Notes under the pieces: model-generated
Database searches by the model: none
Told to the model about the DNA's origin: nothing
Seen by the model: the letters and a program-made list of their open reading frames with translations, nothing else
Position numbers and translations under genes: made by a program
In this document: piece after piece, positions 35,284-48,580 of the stretch
How the letters are laid out: the number at the start of each line of letters is the position of its first letter
Position numbering within the stretch: position 1 is the first letter of the stretch
NCBI GenBank assembly: GCA_020631735.1
Contig: CM036201.1
Span: forward strand, 72,931,253 to 72,995,252
Direction of reading: 5' to 3'
Length of the DNA: 64,000 bases
DNA from: Saccharum officinarum
Taxonomy: Eukaryota; Streptophyta; Magnoliopsida; Poales; Poaceae

Positions 35284-35784
35284 ACGCCGTCCAGCCCCAC
35301 AGGTGATACATACATACATACACGCAGTGATCACGTTGCTGCGGGACACAAAACATAAAGCAGGCCGCTGGCTGATGCAGGACAGCTGCCGGCCGCCGGC
35401 GACGCATGGTTTCCGAGGTCTGCCGTGGGTCCGTGTACATCTTCGTCCCTCCGTTCGTCAGAAAAAGTACACCTGATCATTGCGTGTGACAATTGTGTGC
35501 AAAAAAAAAAACAAAGAAAGAAAAACGTGCACACATGGTAGCACCGTAGCACCGGAAAAAAAAATTAAGTGCATTCCAATAAAAAAAATTGACCGCGAAG
35601 GCTATGCAAGTGTCACCATGACATAAAAAAAATGCGTCGGCATCTCTTCACCTGCAACTGCAACCCGTGTGTCCATCCCCAGCTTGGCAGTGCCTTGCCT
35701 CTGGCTCTCATGGACGAAGGCTCTGGCATGGAAGGACCCTAGCACATGACATGGCAGCAGAACGTTTGACTGCACCTGCGCTTA
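35284..35784. other. unclassified spacer
   Basis: Mixed sequence with A-rich runs at 35500-35630 and no frame, repeat end or RNA signature that I recognise. Confidence 0.45.
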
Positions 35785-36800
35785 GGTTATCTGCACTCGT
35801 CGTACCCTAAATTCATCCTCTAAAAGGAATATTTTATCCTGGTCAACGAGATTCTCTCCTCTATATCACTTTCTCCCGCACCCATCCATCCTCTATATCA
35901 ATAGGACCCACATGTTATACTCTACTTTTATTTTTCTCACCCACCCGGCCTCTCTCTCTCCTCCCTTCTCCCTTCTCCCTCCCCACCCACTCTCGCTCCC
36001 TCCGCCGGCGGCCTCCCTCCCTCCTCGCGCTCATGCCTGTGGCCGGCAGAGCTCGCGGTGGAGGACCCGCTCACCCCCATGCCTGCGGCCGGCGGTGCCC
36101 GCGACGAAGCTCCCGCTCGTGCCGTTGCCAGCGGCCATCGGAGCTCGCACTCACGTCCGCAGCGGTGGGCTCGCCCTCGCCCGGTGGCCTGCTAGCGCGC
36201 AGTGGACCAGCGGAGGCCGGGCTCTCTGCTCGGCGGCGCGATTGGGGAGAGGGGGAGGCCGGGCTGTCGGAGCTCGCACATGGGGCTCCCGGCGGCGGCG
36301 GCGGCTCGAGCCCTGCAGGGGCGGAGGCGGCCTTCTCCTCCCCGTGTTCCTTCCCACCCGGCCGCGCTCGCAGGCGAGGCCGCGGTGTGCACGGGCGAGC
36401 ACGGCGGCGCTCGTAGGCAAGGCCCGCGACCGGCGGCGTCCGCGCTCGCGAGCATGGACGGGCGGCGCGACTCCGAGCGGCGAGGCGACGGTGACCGGGC
36501 GTGGACGGCCACGAGCTCGCGGCGGCTCCGAGCGGCGGGCGGCCATGGGCTCCGGCGCGTCCCTCCACCTCCCTCTGCTCCCTGCCTCTCTCCCTTCTCC
36601 TTCCCCTATCTGCTGGCTCGCTCGGCGGGGCCCACGCGCGGGTAGCGGATGTCCGTGAGTCCGCTGGGAATAGCGGATGGCCGGCTCGTCCGCGTGCGTA
36701 GCGTACGTAATAGCATAGCCGCTGCAGCCGGTTCGTTCGCTATATGGTCCTGCAGGACGATTTAGAGGGTCGTGGTGCGGACAGTCTTGATGTCATGGTT
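35785..36800. mobile_element. candidate non-autonomous DNA transposon with GC-rich cargo
   Basis: The left side reads CTGCACTCGTCGTACCCTAAAT (about 35791-35812). The right side, reverse-complemented, reads CCGCACCACGACCCTCTAAAT (about 36785-36765), a plausible degenerate inverted end. Between them lies ~0.7 kb of highly GC-rich DNA (36000-36710) with overlapping Ala/Arg/Pro-rich frames on both strands and no recognisable domain. Cargo of this kind is typical of Pack-type elements, but I could not find a target duplication. Confidence 0.35.
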
Positions 36801-37276
36801 GCCGAGGCTCCTGGAGTAGACATGGCGGCTTTACGTGTTTTACTTGGAGTTCACAAATATGCCACATTTTCCTTGTATGCTACAAATTTACATTTTGATA
36901 AAAACAACATTTGGTGCTTCCTGTAAGGGGTAGTCCTTTTGGGATGGATTTTGGTACCTATGTACGTATGTGATTTGTTCTCATTTACATTTGTAAATTT
37001 CTGGATTTTCTGTTGGCATTCCAGACTTTGGAAAAGTAATAAGAGGAACAATCACATAATATTGTATTCCAGGTTCCAGTGAAAGAAGAATTACAGGTAC
37101 ATAATATTGTCATCAGTTACTGTATATATGTTCTGATTTGTTAGTGCCAACAGTTACTGTGTACGTTGGATTAAAAAAAACAGTTACTGTAACTGTGTAC
37201 AATATATTACACGGTTACGTGATCATCCCCAGTTCATTTCAGATTTCTCACCCCCAATTACAGCTAATATAATCAG
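36801..37276. other. unclassified AT-rich spacer
   Basis: ACAGTTACTGT recurs several times at about 37115-37200. No coding or transposon end is identified. Confidence 0.45.
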
Positions 37277-37462
37277 CTATTGACGTTGTGCTCTGTACTC
37301 AGTCATCCGCGGCAAGACGGAGGTGGCGATGGTGTCGAGCCACTCCACCTGCTGCGCCGTCGGCCACGATTTGGGGTTGTCACCGGCGCAGGCGCACGCC
37401 ACGTCCAGCATCCTCGCCGCCGCCTCCCGGTGCTTCCCCTCGCCGACGTTGGCCTCGATCAC
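37277..37462 (-). pseudogene. C-terminal fragment of a receptor-like kinase
   Basis: A 61-residue minus-strand frame contains AARMLDVACACAGDNP, then WPTAQQVEWLDTI. This matches the spacing of the last kinase-lobe helices in LRR receptor-like kinases of the phytosulfokine-receptor type, where an RPT motif precedes the conserved V-x-W/C-L-D. Here SWPT replaces the usual arginine. No kinase core lies upstream on that strand; the next sequence is unrelated GC-rich DNA. It looks like a captured or left-over exon end. Confidence 0.5.
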
Positions 37463-38906
37463 CTTATTGATCGTAGCGACCTGGCCTCGCGCGCCGCATC
37501 CGCACTGCCCACGACTTCACGTCCCGGGCCGCGCCATGTCCACCGACGCAGCACAGACGCACGGCGGCGGGCACGCGCGGCCGGGCCGCCGGGGGCGCAG
37601 GCAGAGCGAACGGCCAACCGGCCTTGGCCGCACCACACCCCATCCCTTGGCCATTGGCCTGCACAGTCCACACCTCGCCCGCGCCGCCCTAGCCCCGCAC
37701 CCCCGCCCCTTCCTCATCGCGCTCCGCGCTACTAGCCGCCGGCGGAGGCCTTTATTTGCAGCAGTACGCCGCGCCACCGCCGTTGAGCCGCGCGGGTCGT
37801 CGACGGACGCAGCACGGCAAGCACGCGCGGCCGGGGGCAGGAAGGCGACCGTGCACGGGCTGCCGGCGATGGCGAAGCGTGGGTTGGCGGTAGGCACTAG
37901 GCAGGATGGGCGGCACGTAGGCCAGCGGGAAGGTATGGCACAAGCAGCATCCCTGAGCAGCAGCAGCCGAAGGAACAATTGCGTGAATCTGAAGAAGCTC
38001 CTGCTGAGCCTGGGGGATAACCGGTTTACAAAGGCCCCCTGAAGATTGGAGCTTATTAGCTCTAGAAACTAATGTAAATATTGCAAAATCGAGTGCTCGG
38101 CGTTTTTAAATGTGGCAATAGTCAAATATATTCCCTAAATTTCTGAATAATCTTTTGTCATTTATATGTTATTATATTCACGTTATTATGCTTTTTTTTG
38201 TATTAACAAATTGTTATTCAAGCGGATTTTCAAGGTGTATGTTTACTTTGTAATAAAGAAATCAAGTTCAAGCCATAATGGAGATAAAGTTTAATAGTAC
38301 TTTCAGATATTTTTTTTGTTGCATTCAAAAGCTTGGAGATACTTATGGCAAGGAGCATATGAAATTGAACAGAAGTCGGAGGGCATGTTTCTTTGAATAG
38401 GTTTACACACGCAGGTCTGAGTCTGAACATTGAATTCTTTGTGGTGTGCAGCATTTCAGGATCTTGCACCTATGTTCATTTTAAGATTGATACTGCTTTC
38501 TGGAAAGATGCCATTGGGAGCATATATCTCTCCCTCCTTCCTATTTTTGTGTTGTTTACCTAAACCTTCCCAAAAAAAAAACTTCTTGTATTAGTGATGT
38601 TGTTTCCCAAGAGTTTGTTGCCAGGTAGAGTTTCAGTGCCGTGATTTCCAGTAATGACTTTCCATCACTAGGTCACGTTTCCACCAGCCTATGTGTCTTT
38701 CTCTTTCACAAAGAAACACCCAAACGTGGGAGCAAAACTTCTCTCGACAAAACAAATGTGTCCTCAAACAAACGCAGGCAAAACCATCAGGGCACGGTGC
38801 CACAGCGAGCGCGGCGAAGCGCGCTGCCCTTTCTAAGAGCCCGTTTGGCAGGGTTCGTGCGCTTCGATCTCTAGCTGCAAAACTTCGGCTCCTCCTCTCC
38901 TCTACC
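37463..38906. other. GC-rich then AT-rich spacer, no gene recognised
   Basis: 37463-38030 is GC-rich and open on both strands with low-complexity products. 38040-38906 is AT-rich with a few short frames. Nothing is supported as a gene. Confidence 0.45.
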
Positions 38907-39182
38907 TAGGGATGAAAACGGTACGGATATTTTCTGACCGTATTCGAGACCGAATCCGTTTAGAGGGGTTTTAATTCGTCCGTATCCGGGTCCGGATATT
39001 TAACATCCGATACCGTATTCGTATCCGAATATTTAAATCACATATTTATGATGTCGATATCCAATCGTATCCTATCCGGCATTTTTTATACTATCCGTAT
39101 TCGAATCCGAATCCGGACATAAATATGAAAACAAATACGATATCAGTGATATCCGTCCGTATCCGATCCGTTTTCATCCCTA
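38907..39182. mobile_element. hAT-type MITE
   Basis: A 276-bp element with inverted ends TAGGGATGAAAACGG / CCGTTTTCATCCCTA and a perfect 8-bp target duplication CCTCTACC (38899-38906 and 39183-39190). Eight-base duplications are the hAT signature. The interior is rich in ATCCG words and folds back on itself. Confidence 0.9.
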
Positions 39183-39420
39183 CCTCTACCTCAAAATTCG
39201 AAACAACTCTTTGCTACAGTGCTGCACATTGTTGCTACAGTGCAACACGAGAGGAGCCGGAGCTGACCGGAGCCGTGTCAAAGAGGGCCTAAGTAGAATT
39301 AAATTACTAGTATAGCTTCGTTGTTTGGATTGGAGGTGGCAGTAGTTGGTAAGCTAGAATTCCAAGAAACGACGATGTACTGATGAGGCGTTCTGTCAAA
39401 CACCAAGCGCATCCCCATCA

Positions 39421-39661
39421 GCCCTGTTTAGATGCTTCAAAGTTCCAAAAATTTTACAAGATTTCTCGTCACATCGAATCTTTGGACGCATGTATGAAAC
39501 ATTAAATATAGATAAAAAAATAACTAATTACACAGTTTGATTGTAAATCACGAGACAAATCTTTTGAACCTAATTAGCCCATGATTGAACACTAATTACC
39601 AAATAAAAACGAAAGAGTTACTGTGCTTCTAAAAATTTTACACCACCATCTAAACACAGCC
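39421..39661. mobile_element. Tourist-like MITE
   Basis: Ends GCCCTGTTTAGATG and ATCTAAACACAGCC, flanked by TCA on both sides (39418-39420, 39662-39664). The interior carries the family core AACTAATTACACAGTTTG. Confidence 0.8.
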
Positions 39662-39770
39662 TCAATCATGTTGGGTTTTTGCAAACTGCACACTTTACCT
39701 GCCCCGAAGAGATGCTAGCGATACTACTGGTACCCAGTAGCCACCGAACCATATCCTGGCACGAAACCAA

Positions 39771-40011
39771 GGCCACGTTTAGATGCCGTCAAAATACAGA
39801 AAGTTTTCAGGATTTTCCGTCACATCGTATATGTCGACACATGTATGAAGTATTAAATATAGATAAAAAATAACTAATTACACAGTTTGTCTGTAAATAT
39901 CGAGACGAATCTTTTAAGCCTAGTTAATCTATGATTAGACAATGTTTGTCAAATACAAACAAAAAGTGCTACCATACTTTTTCAAAATCTTTTTGCAAAC
40001 TAAACATGGCC
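39771..40011. mobile_element. Tourist-like MITE
   Basis: Ends GGCCACGTTTAG and CTAAACATGGCC, flanked by CAA on both sides (39768-39770, 40012-40014). Same family and orientation as the preceding MITE, 109 bp away. Confidence 0.8.
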
Positions 40012-40137
40012 CAACTGTAGTTCCTATGAAGGCAAGAAGTGGCGTGCTCGTCCAACTTCAAGATCACCATGCATTAATTTTCTCAACACTATAGGCTTAT
40101 CTTGAAGTTCACTGGCCTTCCATACGTGCACGTTAAC

Positions 40138-40355
40138 TTTTGTTTAGATCGAAATTTTGGAGTGTCAAAATATATTGTAGCATTTCGTTTGTATTTCATA
40201 ATAATTGTCCAACTATTGACTAATTAGGCTCAAAACGTTTGTCTCGCAAAGTACAACTAAATTGTGCAATTAGTTTTTGATTTTATCCACATCTGGTACT
40301 TCATACATGCATCGCAAGTTTGATGTGACGTAGAATCTTTTTTTTTTTGCATAGT
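40138..40355. mobile_element. Tourist-like MITE remnant, inverted
   Basis: Contains ACTAATTAGGCTCAAAACG and CTCGCAAAGTACAACTAAA, the reverse complement orientation of the two MITEs before it. The left end TTGTTTAGATC is kept; the right end near GCATAGTGTAC is incomplete. Confidence 0.6.
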
Positions 40356-42663
<2,308 letters not shown>

Positions 42664-43073
42664 GTCTCTGACTGACTCCCCAAGATTTAGCCATTAATTA
42701 AACATTCAACTAATTATAGATGACGGTGTCGTAGAAAAGAAAAATGCTTTCACCTTAATTAAGCAACATGCATATTGCATAAATGAACCCCTAATTTTTA
42801 TTTTTATTTTTATTTTATCTATAACTCGGATAATCATTACATTATTTCGAATCTCCGTTGCGCGCATCTCAGTAGTCGGTCCACCTTGAGTGCATGCGCT
42901 CTTGAATTCTGCTTTTTTGGTTTCCATTTCCCGGCAGCTGGCAGCAAAACAGAAAGCATCTTCCATCCAGCCCTGCAAGGCTGCAACTCGCAACGGCGCG
43001 TGGGTGACGTAGCACGTCAGGCCGATGGGGGGAGGAGGAGGACCAGAGCGCTATGCACGAGCCCAACAAGACT

Positions 43074-43588
43074 AAGGCTGGTAAACGAGCCGGCTCGGCT
43101 CGTTCTGGCTCGTTAGGATAACGAGCCAGCTCAGCTCGGCTCGTTATCTTAACGAGCCAGAAAGCCAGCTCGGCTCGGCTCGTTACGAGCTCGAGCTGAC
43201 TCGTTAGGCTCGCGAGCCAGGAAAAAAAATACAAAATATAATATTTGTATTTATCTAAAGCATAAAAATATTAATAATATAAAAATAATATATTCAATAG
43301 CTTTAAATCAAATAAAATATTCATATGAGCTAACATATTATCTATTTGTGAAGTGCAAAACATGAAGTAATACAAAACTAATATAAGTTATGATGATTTT
43401 TTCTCTAAAACTACGGCTCGTTTGGCTCGCGAGCGGCTCACGAGCCAGCTCTCGAGTTGGCTCGTTATAGCTAACGAGCTAAAATCCTGGCTCGGCTCGG
43501 CTCATTATCCTAACGAGCCGAGCCGAGCTGAGCCGAGCCAGCCACGAGCCGAGCGAGCTAACGAGCTTCGAATTTTTCGTCCAGCCTT
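43074..43588. mobile_element. Mutator-type MITE with GAGCC-rich ends
   Basis: A 515-bp element beginning AAGGCTGG and ending CCAGCCTT, with a perfect 9-bp target duplication AACAAGACT (43065-43073 and 43589-43597). The first and last ~130 bp consist of interspersed ACGAGCC/GGCTCGT words in opposite orientation; the middle is AT-rich. Nine-base duplications indicate the Mutator superfamily. Confidence 0.85.
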
Positions 43589-43864
43589 AACAAGACTCGA
43601 TCGAGCTGAGCTCGTCGTACAAAAAACTCAAACTCTCATCGCATCATGCACGTCTGCTGTACTGCGCGTTCCACCGGACCCAAATCTCGCGCCGAACGGT
43701 GCCTTCCCGCGCTCTCGTTCGCACGTCGCAGCTACGTATATGGGCCGCACGGGCCGTAAGAGTTGTCATTTTTCCTTCTCTTTTCGTGTATAAGCCAGCG
43801 AGCGAGGAAGTTTGCTTGATTTGCCTGTACTGGAACACACACGAGCGTGTATGTGTCTATATAC

Positions 43865-44250
43865 ATAGACTTATTTTAGTTTTTCTTTTTTATTTATTTT
43901 TATTTCCTTATTCTTCTCGTTTCTTCTCATTTCTTTTCTTTTTATTTTCTTTTCTTTTTTCCTTTTCATCCTTCGTTTATTTTTTTATTTTCTCTACTTT
44001 TTTGCTTTATGTGATTTTTATTATTATTTCCATTTTATTTTCTATTTATTTTTTCTTCTACTCTAATTATTTTCTTGATTCCATTTTTGTTTTCTATGTT
44101 CACCCATAGGTTGGTACTTTTATCTTTTTTTCTTTCCTTTCTTATATTTCTTTTCCTTTTCTTTCTCATGTGGTTTTCCTTCTCTTTCATTTTCCGAATC
44201 TTTTGTTTTTAATTTCTATTTGTTTTTCTATTTTTTTCAATTGTTTCTTT
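43865..44250. repeat. pyrimidine-rich (TTTTC)n-like tract
   Basis: Nearly pure T/C on the plus strand. An A/G-rich counterpart lies at 48070-48570 in inverse sense. Confidence 0.85.
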
Positions 44251-44261
44251 TTTAACTACTA

Positions 44262-44295
44262 CTAGCAAAACATGCTCGTACGTTGCACCGGGACG
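44262..44295 (-). mobile_element. Helitron-like 3' terminus, minus orientation
   Basis: On the minus strand this reads CCCGGTGCAACGTACGAGCA, then TGTTTTGCTAG, followed by T. A GC-rich imperfect hairpin just before CTAG-T is the known layout of grass Helitron 3' ends. The matching 5' TC end was not located with confidence. Confidence 0.4.
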
Positions 44296-45024
44296 TATAA
44301 TTTATTATCCAGTAGTACTTGTGTTAATGGCAAACATGTCATGCATCATAACGGAACATACTATTGCGTGGTAACATAAAGCTATTAGCTATCTTTGTCT
44401 AGTTTAATTGGGCCAACCTTATTTCAGTTACATATCAAGGCCTATACTAAATGGAGGTGCAATGAAGTATTAACCCCATATGAGTAGAGAATTAGAGATT
44501 GACTCCACATGAGGCAAGTAATATGTTCTTGATCAGAGGCTCAGTTGTATTATTTCAGGCTCGGCGAGGGCAACTCCTGGCCAAGCGCGGCGACTGGAGT
44601 AGTGAGACACCGTGCATGGCATTTGGCTCCGGGCAGCCATCGGCGAGTCACGCTCCGACAGGTCTGAGTCCGAGCGGCTTTGTCTGGGCTCCGGGTTGCC
44701 ATTGCGGGTCACGCTCCAGCAGGCCTGAGGCCGAGCAATGACGTCTGCCTCCGCGCCGGCCAGTGGATTGCCCTCCAGAAGTAGCAAGGGCACGACAAAA
44801 GGCCGGCGGGTGTGTGGGCTGGAGTCGCTAGACAAGAGCGACTGAGCGAGCGGACGGCTGCAATGTTTGGCCGTTGGGCCAAAAGAATGGGCCAGACGAA
44901 AATTAGATGGAGAGAAATTTTGCCTTTCCTAATGGGTGGAGTGGACTGGACTGTTTACGCGTTAGGCCAATTAAACACTAATAAGGTCCATAATAAATAA
45001 TATATGCACTAAATTATTTGTCCC

Positions 45025-45122
45025 GTATGGAAAATTAAAGAGAGATTGACTCGGTTTAATTAGGTGGCTATTATCATGTATGGAAAATCAAGAAGAGATT
45101 GACTCGGTTTAATTAGGTGGCT
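45025..45122. repeat. 45-bp direct repeat, spacing 53 bp
   Basis: GTATGGAAAAT...GGTTTAATTAGGTGGCT occurs at 45025-45069 and 45078-45122 with a few differences. A second small duplication (CTAAGAAGAGTGATG) follows at 45180-45240. Confidence 0.8.
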
Positions 45123-45539
45123 GTAAATCTATACCTAATATAATAAAGAGGTAATGCGAATAATGTTTTTCAATTCTAAACTAAGAAGAGTGATGTTGAG
45201 TAGTGGTTTTTCAATTCCAAACTAAGAAGAGTGATGCCGAGTAGTTAGGGGAGGGCGGACGAAAAAAATAGGGGGTGAGAAATTTTGCCTCTTTATTATT
45301 AATAAAGTATAAATATGAACTATTTTCGTTTTTTATTTTAAAATTTTTCATTTTATATGTTACGTAAGATACATATATCATATAATTTTTAAATTTTATT
45401 TTTTCCTTTCTTATTTAAGTTATTCATTGATTTATTTTTCTATATATTTTCATTTGTTATTCATGTTTTATGCGATTTTTTACTAAATTATTTACTCTAA
45501 TTAATTAGTTTAATATTTTTATTTTATTTTTATTTTTTA

Positions 45540-46130
45540 TATTATATGAGATAAGTGTGATGTTCGCGTAGTATATATGTGATGTTCTATGATGTGTGTT
45601 TGTGATGTTCGCGTAGTATAAATATGAAGTTTTATGATATTTTTTGTGATGGTTCACGTAGTGTATATGTGATGTTCTATAATGTATCTTGTGATGTTCA
45701 TGTACTATGCATATGGTGTTCTAAGATGTATTTTTGTGATATTCATGTTGTATACATTTGTTGTTCCGTGATGTTCGCGTAATATAAATGTGATGTTCAT
45801 GTGTGTTATACATGTGATGTTCTATGATGTATTCTATGATATATTTTGTGATGTTCACGTAGCATGCATGTGATGTTCGATAATGCATTTTTGTATGTTC
45901 ATGTCGTATACATATGATGTTTTATGATGTTTTTTATGTTCAAGCATTATACATGTGATGTTTTGTTAGTATTTTGTGATGTTCTATTATGTTTTGTTAG
46001 TTTTTTATGTTCAAGCATTATACATGTGATGTTCTATAATGTTTTTTTTCTGATATTCACATGGTATACATGTCATGTTTTGTGATGTTTTTAGAACGTT
46101 CACATCATATAAATGAGATGTTTCATGATT
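45540..46130. repeat. ~45-bp-period GTGATGTTC array, forward
   Basis: Units of the form GTGATGTTCTATGATG-T followed by GTGATGTTCGCGTAGTATA recur with drift over ~0.6 kb. An inverted array of the same words lies at 47690-48070. Confidence 0.75.
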
Positions 46131-46139
46131 ATCTTTGAG

Positions 46140-47689
46140 TATCCACGTAGTATCCGTGAAATGTTCTATGGTATACTTTAGTTGTTTAAGTAGTTTCAAA
46201 TTCTATGTGATGTTCTTTGGTGTTTTAGTTTTTTTCTTTCCTTATATTTATCTATTACTTTTGATTACTATCTTTTTTATTTATTTTATCTCTTACATAT
46301 ATTTTTCTATATTCTATGAGATGTTACATGATTTTTTTTCTAAAACAATATTATTGTTTGATGAGATTATGTACAAAATATTCAAAATAAATGTAACCAT
46401 ATGTAACGTGTTCATATATGCATGGGCTCGTATTATATCTATATGCTACTAAAGAAGCATGCATGTATCTTCATGCGTGCTAATTAATAAATATATAAGA
46501 GAAGCAAGCTAGCATTTAGCTTGGTTCATCATGTCGGACAGCTTGTATATATGGCGTCCATGTATTTTTCTCTAAAATTGCATACTCACGTATATGTGAG
46601 TCAAGTATATGGTTCAAAGTCTTCACTCAATGATATAGCTTGCTAATATACAAGGATCGTAAGCTAGTTGGTTTATTAGCTGTCGATCATTTGTGCTAGA
46701 AAAGAAAAGAAAGCAGAAACTATGTACGTGTACACGTATGTACTTGTGAAAATGAAGAAAAGATGCAAAGCAAGCTCATGTATCTTGTTCACGTATAGAG
46801 CCCATGTATCTTGTGCATGCCTGAATTGACAAACGAATACGCGAGCACCACACAGCCTCGTCATGCATTGCTCGGGAATGTTCAGAGCACGCGATACGCG
46901 CGGATCGTTGGCAGCTCAATACATATTATCCAATAAATTAAAGAAACGGCGCTGCACTAAACAAACGGCCAGCTAGTCTGCCCGCGCGCGCACCGCGAGT
47001 GGCGCGAAAAATAATTCCTGGCCGGCGCGAGCATAGGGTCCGAACAGCCGGACCCCAGCAGCCCTCGCATTCCACCGGGGGCCCGTCGTTCGGACGTAAC
47101 ACACCGTCCGGCAGGTGTTTCCCGCCCAAAAATTCCCGCCCTGCGCAGGCCAAGGCTCAACATGCAGCGCGCGGGCGTGGGCAGGGAGTGGAGGAGCAAG
47201 TAAGTACAGATTATTTTATCTATTTTATTGATTTGCGTGTCAAATAAATTAAAAAAAGTCATAACTACTCAACTGAGTATCTAAATGAAATTCTGATTGC
47301 ACCATTGTATTTCTTATAATAAATGCTTCAAAATAAGACCTCACATGGATATATTTAGATAAAATTCATTAACGAACATTAATTTTATAAAGATAGAACA
47401 TTTTCTATTATTGAACCGAGACGATGTTCTAGGTTCAAAAAAAAACGATATTCCGTCGTTTGTAAAAAATATGTTCTCTTTTTAGAAGAATAATATTATA
47501 ATGTTTAGGTTCATGAAATTAGTTAGTATTATAATATACATAACAATAAATACATAACATAAATAAAAAATAATAAAACCTAGAGCAAAGCATAAGAAAA
47601 AATAAAAAAACACATAATAGAAAAAAAAATAAAAGAAAATCATACGGATACTTTTTAAAGTATCCTAAAATATAGTATTATAGAACATC
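46140..47689. other. spacer between the opposed arrays
   Basis: AT-rich except a GC-rich patch at 46950-47190 with short overlapping frames on both strands and no domain. Confidence 0.4.
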
Positions 47690-48070
47690 ACATTTGTACT
47701 AAGTGAATATCACTAAATACACCATAGAACAACACTAAATACAATATAAAACATCACATATACATTATATGAACATCACTAAACATCATAGAACACCATA
47801 GGTGTATTAAGTGAACATCACTAAATACACCATAGAACATCAATGAATACATTATAGAACATCGCATATATATTACGTAGGCATCATTAAATACATCATA
47901 GAACCACATATGCATACTGTGTGAATATAAAAAAAAACACCATAGAACATCACATGTATATTATACGAACATTGTAAAAAAACATACCACGTGAACATAA
48001 AAAACATCACATTATAACACGTGAACATTAAAAAAATATAGAACATCACATGTATACACATGAACATAAA
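47690..48070. repeat. ~45-bp-period GAACATCAC array, reverse
   Basis: Units such as CATAGAACATCACAT alternate with GTGAACATCACTAAATAC, the reverse complement of the words at 45540-46130. A purine-rich tract follows to 48570, mirroring the pyrimidine tract at 43865-44250. Confidence 0.75.
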
Positions 48071-48580
48071 AAAAAACATAGAACATAAAAAATAATAAGA
48101 AAAAAGAAAAGAAATAAGAAATAAAAGAAAGATAAAAAATAAAAAATAATAAAAAATGATGAACACATAAAATTTTAAAACTAAAATATAAAAATGAATG
48201 ATGCACGAAAAGAAATAAGAAAAAGAAAAAGAAAAAAGAAAAGAAAAATAAAAATAAAAATAAAAAAATAAAGAAAGATTGAAAAATAGAAAACATGAAT
48301 CAGAAAGAAACAAAGTAAACAAATGATAAGAAATCAAAAAGAAAAGAAAAGATAAGATAAAAATAGAACATCACATATAACATAAAAAATAATAAAGAAA
48401 AAAATAAAAATAAAATAAAAATAAAAGAAACATAAAGTATAAAAAATAAAATAATAATAAAAATCACATAAAACAAAAAAGAAAATAAAAATAGAAATAA
48501 AAAAGCACGAAAAGAAAAAATAAAAAGAAAAAAAGAAAAGAAAAGAAAGAAAAGAAAGAAAAAAGAAAACATACGTACCT

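Noticed and set aside
35912..36658. 248-codon plus-strand frame and 165-codon minus-strand frame as genes
   Set aside because: Overlapping low-complexity frames on both strands in GC-rich cargo; no domain, no splice context.
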